Origin: JAQIBY01 sp034721855 | GTDB taxonomy: Bacteria; Bacteroidota; Bacteroidia; Bacteroidales; ML635J-15 | Assembly: GCA_034721855.1 (NCBI GenBank) | Contig: JAYENB010000225.1 | Coordinates: 1 to 43,849, forward strand | Direction of reading: 5' to 3' | DNA length: 43,849 bases | Shown here: positions 23,144-32,699 of the stretch, piece by piece | Numbering within the stretch: position 1 is the first letter of the stretch | Layout of the letters: every line of letters starts with the position of its first letter | Made by a program: the position numbers and the translations under genes | The notes under the pieces: model-generated | The model's database searches: none | Seen by the model: only the letters and a program-made list of their open reading frames with translations | Told to the model about the DNA's origin: nothing

Positions 23144-25972
23144 TCAATAACAGATTTGATGATACGGGCAATTTTCACAGGTTTTGGTGTGTTCTGTCAT
23201 CGTAAACGGCTCGGTTTTGTCTGTTATCCTTTCCAACAGCCCCACAAGCTGCTCTTCAAATGCTGGCATGAGGTTCCTGAAATCATCAACCCCTTTCATT
23301 ACCGGCTTGTCCGAAGACTGGGCATTGCGCATGTACATGATGACAGGATACAATGCACAAGCCTGCTCATCATTGGTTTGATTTTTATGCATCAGCCAGG
23401 TGTAAAATAGCACCTGAAACACGTGGTCGGGTTTATCATTGCGGTTATGTTCAAACAAAGCTTCCAGATCATCCACCGTGGCAGGTTTTTGTGTGCCTGT
23501 TTTATAATCAATAACACGCAACTGGTTGTTTGATTCCTCAAGCCGGTCAATGATGCCTTTGCACTTCCACTTGCCCTGTGTTGCTTGTAAAAATGCACTG
23601 ACCTTAATTTCACCGCCTTTGTACACAAAAGGGGCACGTTGCTTATCTTTTGTTAAAATGTTTTCCACGTACATTTTCACTGCCTCCACTCCCATGGCAT
23701 TGATGCCGTTTATTTGGTCCGCACCTACTTTCATGTGTTTCACAAAAGCATCCATCACCACCTGGTCACGATGGTCTCTTGCTTTCAGCATCCTGTCAAC
23801 ATCCTGCAGGCTGATCTCCTTGTCTTTATGAGGTGCATACAATTGCTGCATGGTATCGTGTAAAACATTCCCCAGTTCAAGCGGCCCTATCTGCTCCAAC
23901 ATCTCATCGGGTTCTTTGATGTTCAGGATGTATTTGTAATAAAAGGCCATGGAACATTTCATGTACGTATTAAGTTGAGATGCAGAAAACGCCCTGCTGG
24001 CATTGTCGCCGCGGTACTGAGACAAAACATGCATAGCACCGGCATCTTTTTTCACCGTCCGTTTGTCTTTCTTTTTCGATACCGTCTGATTGTGTACCGC
24101 AATTTCTGCTACGGGGATGTCTGTTTCATGAATGATCTGTTGAATGTACCTGCTTTTTTCTCCCGTATAAAACCCTTCGGCAGAAGTATTATACAACAAA
24201 TACACCTCGCCGGGATGCATAAACATCCGGTAAAAATAGTAAGCATGCACAGCATCCTGCAGTTCGATAGTGGGCAACTGAAAAGCATTGCGCAAACTAT
24301 ACGGGATGAAACTTTTCTTAAAACTCTGTCCCGGAAACCTGCCTTCGTTCATGGACAATATGATAAGCTTATCGAAGTCTATTAAACGTGTTTCAAGCAT
24401 GCCCATCACCTGCAGTCCTTTCATTGGTTCGCCGGAAAACGACACGCTCAAATTATTCAGCATGGAAGATACCAGCCACAAGTAGGTTTTTACCGATGTA
24501 AAATGAATGCGGTCTTTGATGAGATACTCATTGAACCGGTTGATGTGCCTGTACATCTGGTACACAATTTCTTTATCAAACTCCACATCATCGAGGTCAT
24601 GCATGCTTTCATACATCGTTTTCAGGATGTGGCTGAAATACGGCCCCATGGCCATGATATCACTGGTATGGGTAAAAACACGATCTATCAGATCATGCGT
24701 TCCCGTAAGCAGGTCTTTTTCAGGCACCCGGATCATGTTTTTTTCCAGAATAACCTTTTTAAGCCGTGCGCAATCATCATGCGCCACAAGCTGAACGAGG
24801 GGATGGTTTAATACCCTGAGCACATCCTGGTGGTAATATTTTCCTGAGGCATAATTGTCCTGCAAACGTGCTATCAAGCCAATAATGCTGGTTTGCGGAG
24901 CATAGGAAATGGGATACCCCATGGTTACATTCAAATGTTTCACCGAGGCAGGCATGGAATACAACACGGGATGCAACAGGGATTCATCAGGTAAAATCAA
25001 TCCGGTGTGTTCAAACCCGGGATCGTCGGGCCTGATCTTTTCATCGAGAAGTTTCGATGCCAGCTTTACCTGTGCCGTATTTGAGGGGACAGCATACACA
25101 TTCACCGCATTTTTCTTTCTGATCTTCGAATGGTAAGTAAAATCCGGTGGTGCCGGGAATTTTTTCAACATGTCCCGGACAAACCGAAAGGCTTCATGGT
25201 ATTGATCATGCAATAAATCCTCATCGTACTGCCAGAAAAATTTGGCATGGTGTTGATTTTTATAATACCTGAACACCTGTTCTTCTGCTTTGCTCAACAC
25301 ATTGAACCCCACAAAATAATGACCGGGTTTTTCTTCAGGAAACAATTCATTGTTCAGATTTTCGGCCACCGTGCGTGTAATCAGCCCTTCGTATCCGGTA
25401 TGATTGTTTTTGAGAGTGTCAGTATAGTGCTGATAAACTTCAGGCAAAATTTTCCACAACTGCAAAAAGCTGTCTTTTGAATGATGGGATACCTCCGCTT
25501 GAAATTGTTCCCAGAACTTATGCAGATGATCAAGCAATTCCTGATTTACATCCGCATACATGGCATCAATTTCTTTCAAATCACTCAGGTTGGTAAACAA
25601 TTTTGCCGGATCAGTGAGGTTTTTATCAATGTCATTGAAATCCGACAACATGATTTCTCCCCATGGGTAAAAGGCATCAAAACTGTCGAACAAACCGGGT
25701 GCAATGTGCTTTATGCTTTTATACAATTCAAAAACAAGCGGAATGGGTTCTTCGGGTTGCAATGACGACTGCTTGTGAAAAAACTCCTGTATGGTAATGA
25801 TTGACGGGGCCCATGCTGGTTTCTGTATGTGTTCTCCAAGGTATTTTCTGAGGTACAAACCGGCACGGATGTTTGGTAACACCACTACCTGTTCATGCAA
25901 ATCATCCGGATGTTTCCGGTGCAAATACGCGGCTAGTGCCTGCAGGAAATTGGGGTTTTTTATATTTTTCAT
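23144..25972 (-). CDS. AddB-like PD-(D/E)XK nuclease / inactivated helicase family protein
   Basis: 942 residues from ATG 25972 (MKNIKNPNFLQALAAYLHRK). The N-terminal two thirds resemble the helicase-like, Walker-poor part of AddB/RexB: LPNIRAGLYLRKYLG in the place of a P-loop, GFNVLSKAEEQVFRYYK near 225, and LIILSMNEGRFPG near 560. The C-terminal ~270 residues are a RecB-type PD-(D/E)XK nuclease. It opens with FSASQLNTYMKCSMAFYYKY, includes the motif LRVIDYKTG, and closes with a Cys triad CENCPYHQIC, so with the upstream Cys a 4Fe-4S-stabilised fold is expected. The role is presumably DNA end processing in recombination. Its usual partner (AddA/UvrD-like helicase) is not adjacent in this window. 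Confidence 0.85.
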   Translation of the reverse strand: MKNIKNPNFLQALAAYLHRKHPDDLHEQVVVLPNIRAGLYLRKYLGEHIQKPAWAPSIITIQEFFHKQSSLQPEEPIPLVFELYKSIKHIAPGLFDSFDAFYPWGEIMLSDFNDIDKNLTDPAKLFTNLSDLKEIDAMYADVNQELLDHLHKFWEQFQAEVSHHSKDSFLQLWKILPEVYQHYTDTLKNNHTGYEGLITRTVAENLNNELFPEEKPGHYFVGFNVLSKAEEQVFRYYKNQHHAKFFWQYDEDLLHDQYHEAFRFVRDMLKKFPAPPDFTYHSKIRKKNAVNVYAVPSNTAQVKLASKLLDEKIRPDDPGFEHTGLILPDESLLHPVLYSMPASVKHLNVTMGYPISYAPQTSIIGLIARLQDNYASGKYYHQDVLRVLNHPLVQLVAHDDCARLKKVILEKNMIRVPEKDLLTGTHDLIDRVFTHTSDIMAMGPYFSHILKTMYESMHDLDDVEFDKEIVYQMYRHINRFNEYLIKDRIHFTSVKTYLWLVSSMLNNLSVSFSGEPMKGLQVMGMLETRLIDFDKLIILSMNEGRFPGQSFKKSFIPYSLRNAFQLPTIELQDAVHAYYFYRMFMHPGEVYLLYNTSAEGFYTGEKSRYIQQIIHETDIPVAEIAVHNQTVSKKKDKRTVKKDAGAMHVLSQYRGDNASRAFSASQLNTYMKCSMAFYYKYILNIKEPDEMLEQIGPLELGNVLHDTMQQLYAPHKDKEISLQDVDRMLKARDHRDQVVMDAFVKHMKVGADQINGINAMGVEAVKMYVENILTKDKQRAPFVYKGGEIKVSAFLQATQGKWKCKGIIDRLEESNNQLRVIDYKTGTQKPATVDDLEALFEHNRNDKPDHVFQVLFYTWLMHKNQTNDEQACALYPVIMYMRNAQSSDKPVMKGVDDFRNLMPAFEEQLVGLLERITDKTEPFTMTEHTKTCENCPYHQICY

Positions 25973-26122
25973 CTGTTTAAATTTTGTTATATTGTTGATA
26001 TTTAAGCCCTTATAATACCTATAAAATTTAATCATTTACAGTGTATGTAATATTTATCTCATGGACATTTCATAATTTAAAGATTTAATAGTTAATAACA
26101 GTTATTAAATTTCTAAACGAAA

Positions 26123-26360
26123 TGCCCTAAAGGGCGGAATAATTAGGTTGAAGCTCCCTTACACCCCGCCCTGAAGGACGGGGTAATTGGGCTAAAGCCC
26201 TGATTATAGCTCTAAATTGACCTTTTTTGGCAAAAGCCCTGTAGTTATTTGATTCCTCAATTGCTCTGTCCTCAATTGCTCTGTCCTTTAGGGCAGAGCT
26301 AATTGAGTGCCCCTTGCACCCCACCCTGAAGGGCGGGGTAATTAGGGCTTTAGCCCTTTT
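26123..26360. repeat. Cluster of GGGCGGGGTAATT-type palindromic repeats
   Basis: Several variants of GCCCTGAAGGGCGGGGTAATT..GGGCTTTAGCCC occur (26123-26203, 26330-26357), together with a tandem CTCAATTGCTCTGTC pair (26257-26286) that pairs with GGGCAGAGCTAATTGAG, and the dispersed 43-bp repeat (26221-26263). The same GCCCTGAAGGACGGGGTAATT unit recurs at 32740-32816. The stretch between 26036 and 26385 holds no supportable gene; open frames in it are made of repeat. Confidence 0.8.
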
Positions 26361-26385
26361 ATTATTATTAATCTTCATATTTTCA

Positions 26386-27369
26386 TCAGTTTAAATTTAT
26401 TGTATTACTAATCATATATAAATCAGCTATCGCAATGGCTGCCACCGCTTCCAGGATAACGGGTGTACGCAGCACATAACAGGAATCGTGCCTGCCGCCA
26501 ATGCTCACAGTTTCCATTTTCCCCTTTTCGGGATGCCATGTGTTTTGTGCTTGTGCAATGCTTGCCGGGGGTCTGAATTTTACAGAAAACACCACTGGAT
26601 TGCCGTTGGAAATGCCGCCGTTGATCCCGCCGTTGTGGTTGGTTTTTGTTTTTCCTTCGGCATTGATGATGGCATCATTGAATTCAGAGCCTTTCATCGT
26701 GTCAGCATGAAAACCGTCACCAAAAGCAATGGCTTTGGCACCGGGAATGGAAAACACAAGTTTCGAGATTGCGGATTCCAGGCTGTTGAAGAAAGGTTCA
26801 CCGATGCCGGGCTTCAAACCATCAACGCGGCATTCTACTTCACCACCGATGGAATCACCATCTTTGGCTGTTTGTTTCACAACGTTATCATAATCTGCAT
26901 GCCCTCCGATGTGTATAATCCGGCTTTCAAACCGCAGCGGTTGCATTATCTTTTTTGCCAACACCCCGGCTGCCACCAGCAATAAGGTCATGCGACCGCT
27001 GAAAAAGCCACCACCACGCGGGTCATTGTACCCCTTATATTTTTGATTGGCAGCAAAATCTGCATGTCCGGGACGCGGAAATGAAAGGGCTGTGTAATCA
27101 TCCGGGATTTGGTTTTCGTTGTCAAACACAATATGCACCGGTCCCCCGGTGGTTTTTCCTTTGTACAAGCCTGAAATGAGTTGCGGGACATCCTGCTCTG
27201 TTCGTTTGCTTGTTCCGGGGCCTCCGGCACGCCTCCGGTCCAAATCATCCTTAAAATCATCCAAACTCAGGGGCAATCCGGGGGGAACAGCTTCTACAAT
27301 TACGCCCATTTGTTTTTCGTGGGAAGTGCCCCAGATGTGTATTTGAAATAGTTTACCGTTGGTATGCAT
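26386..27369 (-). CDS. aroC: Chorismate synthase
   Basis: 327 residues. Converts 5-enolpyruvylshikimate-3-phosphate to chorismate using reduced FMN, the last step of the shikimate pathway. Signatures: WGTSHEKQMGVIVEAVPPGL near residue 13, RRRAGGPGTSKRTEQD near 45-60, a GHADF and DPRGGGFFSGR region near 100-125, GGISNGNPVVFSVKFRP, and GRHDSCYVLRTPVILEAV. It is about 30 residues shorter than most bacterial AroC proteins, mainly at the C-terminus. Its start lies inside the end of aroA (17-bp overlap), so it is the last gene of the aroBAC operon. Confidence 0.96.
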   Translation of the reverse strand: MHTNGKLFQIHIWGTSHEKQMGVIVEAVPPGLPLSLDDFKDDLDRRRAGGPGTSKRTEQDVPQLISGLYKGKTTGGPVHIVFDNENQIPDDYTALSFPRPGHADFAANQKYKGYNDPRGGGFFSGRMTLLLVAAGVLAKKIMQPLRFESRIIHIGGHADYDNVVKQTAKDGDSIGGEVECRVDGLKPGIGEPFFNSLESAISKLVFSIPGAKAIAFGDGFHADTMKGSEFNDAIINAEGKTKTNHNGGINGGISNGNPVVFSVKFRPPASIAQAQNTWHPEKGKMETVSIGGRHDSCYVLRTPVILEAVAAIAIADLYMISNTINLN

Positions 27370-28615
27370 GGCATTTTGCGTTTAATGATTTCATTGCTTC
27401 AAAAAAATCGGGGAAGGATTTGGAAACATGGCCGGAATCATGAATCATAAGGCCTTCATTGGCTATCCCGGCAATCATTAGGCTCATGATCACCCTGTGG
27501 TCTCCCCATGAGTTGACATCGGCGTAATTCAATTCTGCAGGGTGAACCAGCATTTGGTCGTTGTTCAGCATTTCAAACTCTGCCCCAAGCTTCCTGTATT
27601 CCCTGACTAAGGCTTCAAGGCGGTTGGATTCTTTGTTTTGCAACCTTGTGAGGTCAGAAAAACGGCATGGCCCTTTGGCGCGGCAGGCCAATGGCAGTAA
27701 AGCAGGAAACAAATCGGGGACATCTGTAAGTTCAAGGGTGAAAGCTCCTGGTGTGCTTTGCCTGACCACGATGGTATTGTTATCTTTTATTTCATAATCA
27801 ACACTGGCTTCATCAAACACATCCAGGATTACTTTATCGGCCTGATGTGAATCCATGCTTACATCCCTGATCTCACATTCCCCCGTTAGTGCAGCAGCAA
27901 CCATAAAATTAGCAGCAGCACTCCAGTCGGTTTCAGCTTTTCGTTTGACAGGCGTATAACTTTGGTTTCCCTGTATGTGGTATTCATCACCATTCACTTC
28001 CACCGAAACGCCAAATTCACGCATCAGGCTGATGGTCATATCAATATATGGTTTACTCACCAGGTTTTCTGCTTTGATGTGGCTGTCATCATCACATAAA
28101 GGCAAAGCAAACAACAAGCCGGTTAACAACTGGCTGGTTCTGCTGGCATCAAGTGTTGCCCTGGCAGGTTTTAGCCGGCCGGAAAAGTGTACGGGGATTT
28201 TTTCATCATCAGTTTTTACTTTTAACCCAAACGCTTCAAGTTGTTTAAAATCAGGAAAAAAGTGCCGTCGTTGCATGCTTTTGTATCCGGAAATGTAAAA
28301 ATCCTGACCGGATAATCCAGCAATGGGTGCAAACATGCGCGCACACAAGCCGGATTCACCACAGAACAACTCACCACCGGCAAAAGGCTTGCCTTTTTTG
28401 ATGCTGAAATCACCATTGTTTTGTATTCTCGCAGAGGCTCCCAACATCTGTATCACCGACAATGAAGCAAGCACATCAGCCGCATTGCCGGGAGCAGTGA
28501 TGGAGGCATCGCCTTTCGATAAGAGGGCTGCTGCCAGAAAACGCTGCACGTAACTTTTGGATGCCGGCAAATTAACGGCCCCTTTTAATTCACTGTGTTG
28601 TATCTCATGAAGCAT
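27353..28615 (-). CDS. aroA: 3-phosphoshikimate 1-carboxyvinyltransferase (EPSP synthase)
   Basis: 420 residues. Transfers enolpyruvate from PEP to shikimate-3-phosphate. Visible landmarks: LPASKSYVQRFLAAALLSKG (substrate-binding K-S and R), GESGLCARMFAPIAGLSG in the place of the usual GNAGTxxR loop, RLQNKESNRLEALVREYRKLG (KESxR motif) and NSWGDHRVIMSLMIAGI (D-H-R). It overlaps aroB by 11 bp at its start and aroC by 17 bp at its end. The variant ESGL loop is common in Bacteroidota AroA proteins. Confidence 0.96.
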   Translation of the reverse strand: MLHEIQHSELKGAVNLPASKSYVQRFLAAALLSKGDASITAPGNAADVLASLSVIQMLGASARIQNNGDFSIKKGKPFAGGELFCGESGLCARMFAPIAGLSGQDFYISGYKSMQRRHFFPDFKQLEAFGLKVKTDDEKIPVHFSGRLKPARATLDASRTSQLLTGLLFALPLCDDDSHIKAENLVSKPYIDMTISLMREFGVSVEVNGDEYHIQGNQSYTPVKRKAETDWSAAANFMVAAALTGECEIRDVSMDSHQADKVILDVFDEASVDYEIKDNNTIVVRQSTPGAFTLELTDVPDLFPALLPLACRAKGPCRFSDLTRLQNKESNRLEALVREYRKLGAEFEMLNNDQMLVHPAELNYADVNSWGDHRVIMSLMIAGIANEGLMIHDSGHVSKSFPDFFEAMKSLNAKCHAYQR

Positions 28616-29639
28616 ACATCAATTTTTTTAGTTCGTTCAAATCCACCGCTTCAACAAGCGCTTTACCCGGGGCACTGAGAAACACAAAATCGAGTTTTTC
28701 CTGCCTGCGTTTTTTGTCTTTCTCTATGTATAGCATCAAATTATCATGCATTTTAAAGCTGGCTGGGAGTTTTAATGCTTTCATCACCTTGTCACAACGT
28801 GCATAATCTAATGCTGATAAATACCCTTTGTCAACAGACATACGCAATGCTGCAGCCATGCCTTTTGCAACGGCATAGCCATGCAATATCATATCGTGCA
28901 TTTCCACAGCGTGCCCCAGCGTATGTCCAAAATTCAGCACATGCCGGATTCCCTTGTCGGATACATCGGCTTCCACGATTTTCAGTTTGTCGCGGCTTGC
29001 TTTTTGCAACAAACTGTTCAGGATAACTTCATCACGGCGGTGAATGGCATCCACGTTGTTTTCAATGTCGCTGAGCAGGGATTCATCCAGCACAAAGGCT
29101 GTTTTTAGCATCTCTGTTAGGCCATTGTAATAATGTTCTTCCGTTAAGGTGTGCAAAAACACGGGGTCTGTGTATGTTAGTGCAGGCTGATTGATGCAAC
29201 CTATCATGTTTTTGTACCCGTGAAAGTTGATGCCGTTTTTACCACCGATAGCAGCATCCGTCATGGCCAGCAAACTTGTGGGCACCAGGATAAAGGGCAT
29301 ACCACGCTTGTAGGTAGAAGCCACAAAACCCGTGACATCGGTAACCACGCCACCACCCACACCAATTAGGATAGTATTTCTGTCTATGTTTTCCATCAGC
29401 AAATGTTCATACAGCTGAAACACCACATCTACAGTTTTGGCTTGTTCACCTTCAGGCAGGCACCAGTGGGGATATTTGGACAGGGTGTTTTCATAATGCG
29501 TAAACACGCGGCAGTCGGTGATCACAAACACGGATTCAGCTTTCAATTTGGCTACCAAATCTGAAAATGAACCAAACTCAATGCCTGTATCCAGCACATC
29601 AGACCAGTAACCATGGCGGTATGAAAAGCGTTTTTTCAT
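28605..29639 (-). CDS. aroB: 3-dehydroquinate synthase
   Basis: 344 residues. Converts DAHP to 3-dehydroquinate with NAD and a divalent metal. Motifs: LIGVGGGVVTDVTGFVASTY (NAD binding), PFILVPTSLLAMTDAAIGGK, NGLTEMLKTAFV (metal-ligand Glu region) and NFGHTLGHAVE (metal-ligand His). It is the first gene of aroB-aroA-aroC, three tightly overlapping genes on the minus strand. A TACCTTTG promoter box lies just before its start. The pathway's other genes (aroF/G, aroQ, aroE, aroK) are not in the window. Confidence 0.96.
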   Translation of the reverse strand: MKKRFSYRHGYWSDVLDTGIEFGSFSDLVAKLKAESVFVITDCRVFTHYENTLSKYPHWCLPEGEQAKTVDVVFQLYEHLLMENIDRNTILIGVGGGVVTDVTGFVASTYKRGMPFILVPTSLLAMTDAAIGGKNGINFHGYKNMIGCINQPALTYTDPVFLHTLTEEHYYNGLTEMLKTAFVLDESLLSDIENNVDAIHRRDEVILNSLLQKASRDKLKIVEADVSDKGIRHVLNFGHTLGHAVEMHDMILHGYAVAKGMAAALRMSVDKGYLSALDYARCDKVMKALKLPASFKMHDNLMLYIEKDKKRRQEKLDFVFLSAPGKALVEAVDLNELKKLMYAS

Positions 29640-29647
29640 AAACTATT

Positions 29648-29655
29648 CAAAGGTA
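29648..29655 (-). promoter_or_regulatory. -7 box (TACCTTTG) of the aroBAC operon
   Basis: TACCTTTG fits TAnnTTTG. Its last base is 8 nt before the aroB ATG, which predicts a leader of only a few nucleotides. No matching -33 TTTG is evident, so this is a moderate call. Confidence 0.45.
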
Positions 29656-29733
29656 TGAAAATTTTTAAAAAATACTAAGTGTCGCAGGCAGCAAATCCGT
29701 GTCCATCATTTCTCAATCTCCCCATCGTGCTAT

Positions 29734-29850
29734 CGTGTTCCGTGTTTCGGGTTTTCCGTCTCCACTGCCCGTCTTCGCCGGATAAACTTACCGCCGGACA
29801 GGCTGTGTTCCGGGTTTCGTGTTCTGCGTTCCCCCATCGCCCCGTCTCTC
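29734..29850. repeat. Dispersed 'GGAACACGAAACCCGAAACACGG'-type repeat region
   Basis: Two copies of a degenerate word family (29734-29759 and 29803-29833) are separated by a GTCCGGCGG/CCGCCGGAC-like segment. The 20 bases 29734-29753 are the exact reverse complement of 11297-11316, inside the coding start of gmk. Neighbouring sequence to 29988 has further low-complexity words (CCCATCGCCAATTCGCCAACTCGCCC). The 349 bp between aroB and tex carry only this material. Confidence 0.75.
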
Positions 29851-29988
29851 CATCACACAATTACTACATCTCTTCTAACGGATTGTTGCACCTTATCTGG
29901 AATGCGATAAATCGCATTCCTGCAGTGCACAATCTCCCCCTCGTTCCTTCGTCCCATCGCCAATTCGCCAACTCGCCCACTCGTCCCA

Positions 29989-32142
29989 TCACCCCACCTC
30001 AGCGTCTCCTTTCAACAATTTCAACTGAATCCGTTCACGCTCCATATCCACACTCAGTACTTCCACAATCACATGCTGATGCATATTGACAATTTCAGTC
30101 GGGTCGGAAACAAAACGGTCAGCGAGGTTGGAAATATGAATGAGGCCATTTTGCTTAAGGCCAATATCCACAAACGCACCAAAACGCGTAATGTTGGTGA
30201 CAATGCCAGGCAGTTTCATGCCTGTTTCAAGGTCTTCGATTTTGCGCACAGCATCCGCAAAGGTAAACATCTTAATAGGAGGACGCGGGTCCAGGCCGGG
30301 CTTGGCAAGCTCTTTCACGATGTCTTTCAGGCTGGGCATGCCAATTTCCCCCTGTACATATTTCTCAAGGCTTATCTTTTCTGTCAGTGTTTTGTTGCCA
30401 ATGAGTTCAGTCACCGAGGCACCCATGTCTTTGGCCATTTTTTCCACCACATGGTAAGATTCAGGATGAACAGCACTGTCGTCCAATGGCTGCTTTGAAT
30501 CTTTTACGCGCAGAAATCCGGCCGCCTGCTCATAAGCCTTATCCCCCATCAATTTTACCTTTTTCAACTCACGCCTACTGGCAAATCCGCCGTTCTCTTT
30601 CCGGTATGCTTCGACGTTTTCTGCAAGCTTTGGCCCCAGTCCGGACACATAAGTTAGCAGATGCTTGCTCGCGGTATTCAAATCCACGCCCACCGCATTG
30701 ACACAAGATTCCACTACCCTGTCTAAGCTCTGCTGCAACTTTTTTTGGTCCACATCGTGCTGATATTGACCAATACCAATGGATTTAGGGTCAATTTTCA
30801 CAAGCTCTGCCAATGGGTCTATCAGGCGGCGTCCAATGCTGACGGCACCACGCACTGTCACATCATATTGCGGAAACTCTGCCCGCGCCACTGGTGAAGC
30901 TGAATAAATGGACGCCCCGTTTTCACTCACCATATATACCGACACATCTTTTTTGTACTGAATGTTTTTAATGAAGCTTTCTGTTTCCCTGCTCGCTGTA
31001 CCATTACCCACGGCAATGGCATCAATGTCAAACGCTTCCACCAGGCTCGATATTTTCTTTTTGGCTTGCTTGCGCTCTTTGCGTGGCGGATGCGGGTAAA
31101 TGGTTTCATTGTGTAACAAATCCCCGTGTTCATTCAGGCAAACCACTTTGCAACCTGTCCGGTAACCGGGATCTATTGCAAGTACAGCCTTTTTGCCCAG
31201 CGGCGGCGCCATCAGCAATTGTTCCAGGTTGCCGGCAAACACGCGTATGGATTCATCATCGGCTTTTTCTTTGAACAGGTTTTTCATTTCCGTTTCCATC
31301 GCCGGTTGCAGCAAACGCTTATAGCAGTCTTCAACAGCCGTTTCCACTTCCTCAGAAGCAGCATTCCGGCCACGCACAAATTTATGCCTGAGCAGCTTAA
31401 GCGCATCATCCTCATCGGGTTTAACCTGTACTTTCAGGAACCCCTCTGTTTCTCCCCTCCGTATTGCCAGCATACGGTGTGCTGGACAGGCTTTTATTTT
31501 CTCTGAAAAATCAAAATAATCCTGGTACTTGTCCGCCTCTTCCGGGTTTTCGGCCACTTTCTTTTTCACTTGTTTTGCAGATACATTTGCCTCATGCCTG
31601 AACAAACGACGCATGGCGTGTCTCGCAGACCTGTTTTCATTTATCCACTCAGCCACAATATCACGGGCGCCCTGCAATGCCTCGTCCACTGAAGACACAT
31701 CTTTCCCTGTGTATTTTGCAGCAAGCGATGTCACATTCCCCTGCCCCTGCGCCATTAATATTTTTGCCAATGGTTCCAGGCCTTTTTCCCTTGCAATATC
31801 TGCCCTGGTACGTCGCTTTGGCTTATACGGCAAAAATATATCCTCCAGCACAGTAAGCGTATCAGCATCATGCAGTTGTTGTTCCAGTTCCGCCGTCAAC
31901 ATCTCCCGCTCTGACAATGATTTCAGGATACTTTTCCGCCGTTTATCCACCTCCTGCAGGAAATCCAGCTTATTTTTGACCTCAGCCACCTGCACTTCAT
32001 CCATGCTGCCGGTACGCTCTTTACGGTAACGGCTGATGAAAGGAATCGTGGCGCCATCTGTTAGCAATCCGGCACAAGCCTCAACCTGCCTATAATTCAA
32101 ATTCAGTTCATCAGCGATTTTCTGTATCATCTTTCTATTCAT
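29989..32142 (-). CDS. tex: Tex family RNA-binding transcription accessory protein
   Basis: 717 residues from ATG 32142 (MNRKMIQKIADELNLNYRQVEA). The domain order is that of Tex: N-terminal helical region with IPFISRYRKERTGSMDEVQV; a YqgF/RNase H-like domain with AIDPGYRTGCKVVCLNEHG; tandem helix-hairpin-helix motifs (NTASKHLLTYVSGLGPKLAENV ... FASRRELKKVKLMGDKAYEQAAGFLRV); and a C-terminal S1 domain (LPGIVTNITRFGAFVDIGLKQNGLIHIS). It is a cytoplasmic nucleic-acid-binding protein linked to transcription and RNA metabolism. An ATG 45 bp upstream (32187) would add residues not found in the family. A single-gene unit flanked by repeat-rich DNA on both sides. Confidence 0.95.
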   Translation of the reverse strand: MNRKMIQKIADELNLNYRQVEACAGLLTDGATIPFISRYRKERTGSMDEVQVAEVKNKLDFLQEVDKRRKSILKSLSEREMLTAELEQQLHDADTLTVLEDIFLPYKPKRRTRADIAREKGLEPLAKILMAQGQGNVTSLAAKYTGKDVSSVDEALQGARDIVAEWINENRSARHAMRRLFRHEANVSAKQVKKKVAENPEEADKYQDYFDFSEKIKACPAHRMLAIRRGETEGFLKVQVKPDEDDALKLLRHKFVRGRNAASEEVETAVEDCYKRLLQPAMETEMKNLFKEKADDESIRVFAGNLEQLLMAPPLGKKAVLAIDPGYRTGCKVVCLNEHGDLLHNETIYPHPPRKERKQAKKKISSLVEAFDIDAIAVGNGTASRETESFIKNIQYKKDVSVYMVSENGASIYSASPVARAEFPQYDVTVRGAVSIGRRLIDPLAELVKIDPKSIGIGQYQHDVDQKKLQQSLDRVVESCVNAVGVDLNTASKHLLTYVSGLGPKLAENVEAYRKENGGFASRRELKKVKLMGDKAYEQAAGFLRVKDSKQPLDDSAVHPESYHVVEKMAKDMGASVTELIGNKTLTEKISLEKYVQGEIGMPSLKDIVKELAKPGLDPRPPIKMFTFADAVRKIEDLETGMKLPGIVTNITRFGAFVDIGLKQNGLIHISNLADRFVSDPTEIVNMHQHVIVEVLSVDMERERIQLKLLKGDAEVG

Positions 32143-32295
32143 TTCCGCCATAATTTTTCTCAACATCTTATATTTCCACGCTGACAAATATAACGGAAAA
32201 TGCCCGGATGATTAAATGTCTTCTTTTTTTGGGCAGCGGGAAGCATATTGCCCCTGAGCAACATTGTCTCCGTCTCCGCCTGCTATCTGCTGCCC

Positions 32296-32374
32296 TGCAT
32301 TGTTTTTTTTGCCATGCTGCGGGCAGGAGTTTCGCCTGTCACTCTGCCCAGCAGCGCAAAAAAATAACAATGCA
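32296..32374. repeat. Imperfect long inverted repeat with poly-A/T arms
   Basis: Arms 32296-32326 (TGCATTGTTTTTTTTGCC..GCTGCGGGCAG) and 32344-32374 (CTGCCCAGCAGCGCAAAAAA..ACAATGCA) pair over about 30 bp around a 17-nt loop. It is 150 bp upstream of tex, non-coding, and probably another extragenic palindrome of this genome. Confidence 0.7.
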
Positions 32375-32530
32375 GCACAGCAGGATATCCGGCTACGCCG
32401 GGCTGCAGGAATACATTACTCGTATCTTTATTAAATTAATACCAAAACCCCTGGATTAATGCCACTTTCTTTTTTCTTGGGCCTGCCTTGATTTGCTTTT
32501 CACGGGCTATTGCTGTTATCATGCTATCGT

Positions 32531-32667
32531 GTTGCTTCGTCGCTGTGCTCCCTTCGACTTCGCTCAGGACAACGCCTCGCAATGACTGTGCTTTGCAGCA
32601 GTGGTTTGTTAATTCCACTACCCTTGTTGCGAAGCCGTGTCATTGCGAGAGTAGCGGCGCAATCTGT
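32531..32667. repeat. Long inverted repeat ('cattgcgag' family), copy 2
   Basis: Related to 13145-13270: left arm 32532-32599 (GTTGCTTCGTCGCTGTGCTC..CTCGCAATGAC), right arm 32625-32667 (GTTGCGAAGCCGTGTCATTGCG..GCAATCTG), and the same spacer word TGTTAATTCCACTACCCTTG. The left arm contains an extra CCTTCGACTTCGCTCAGGAC word not present in copy 1, itself a frequent extragenic repeat. Confidence 0.75.
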
Positions 32668-32699
32668 TGAATCATCTCATTATTTGGTTTATCTGTACT

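Noticed and set aside
26127..26378. 83-residue minus-strand open frame
   Set aside because: It is composed of the GGGCGGGGTAATT and AATTGAG repeats; the protein has no family features and is not preceded by a promoter.
29675..29860. 61-residue minus-strand open frame rich in ETRNT/RNTE
   Set aside because: It translates the dispersed GGAACACGAAAC repeat, which is open in several frames by composition.
32208..32459. 83-residue plus-strand frame upstream of tex
   Set aside because: It runs through the poly-A/T inverted repeat; composition is not protein-like.
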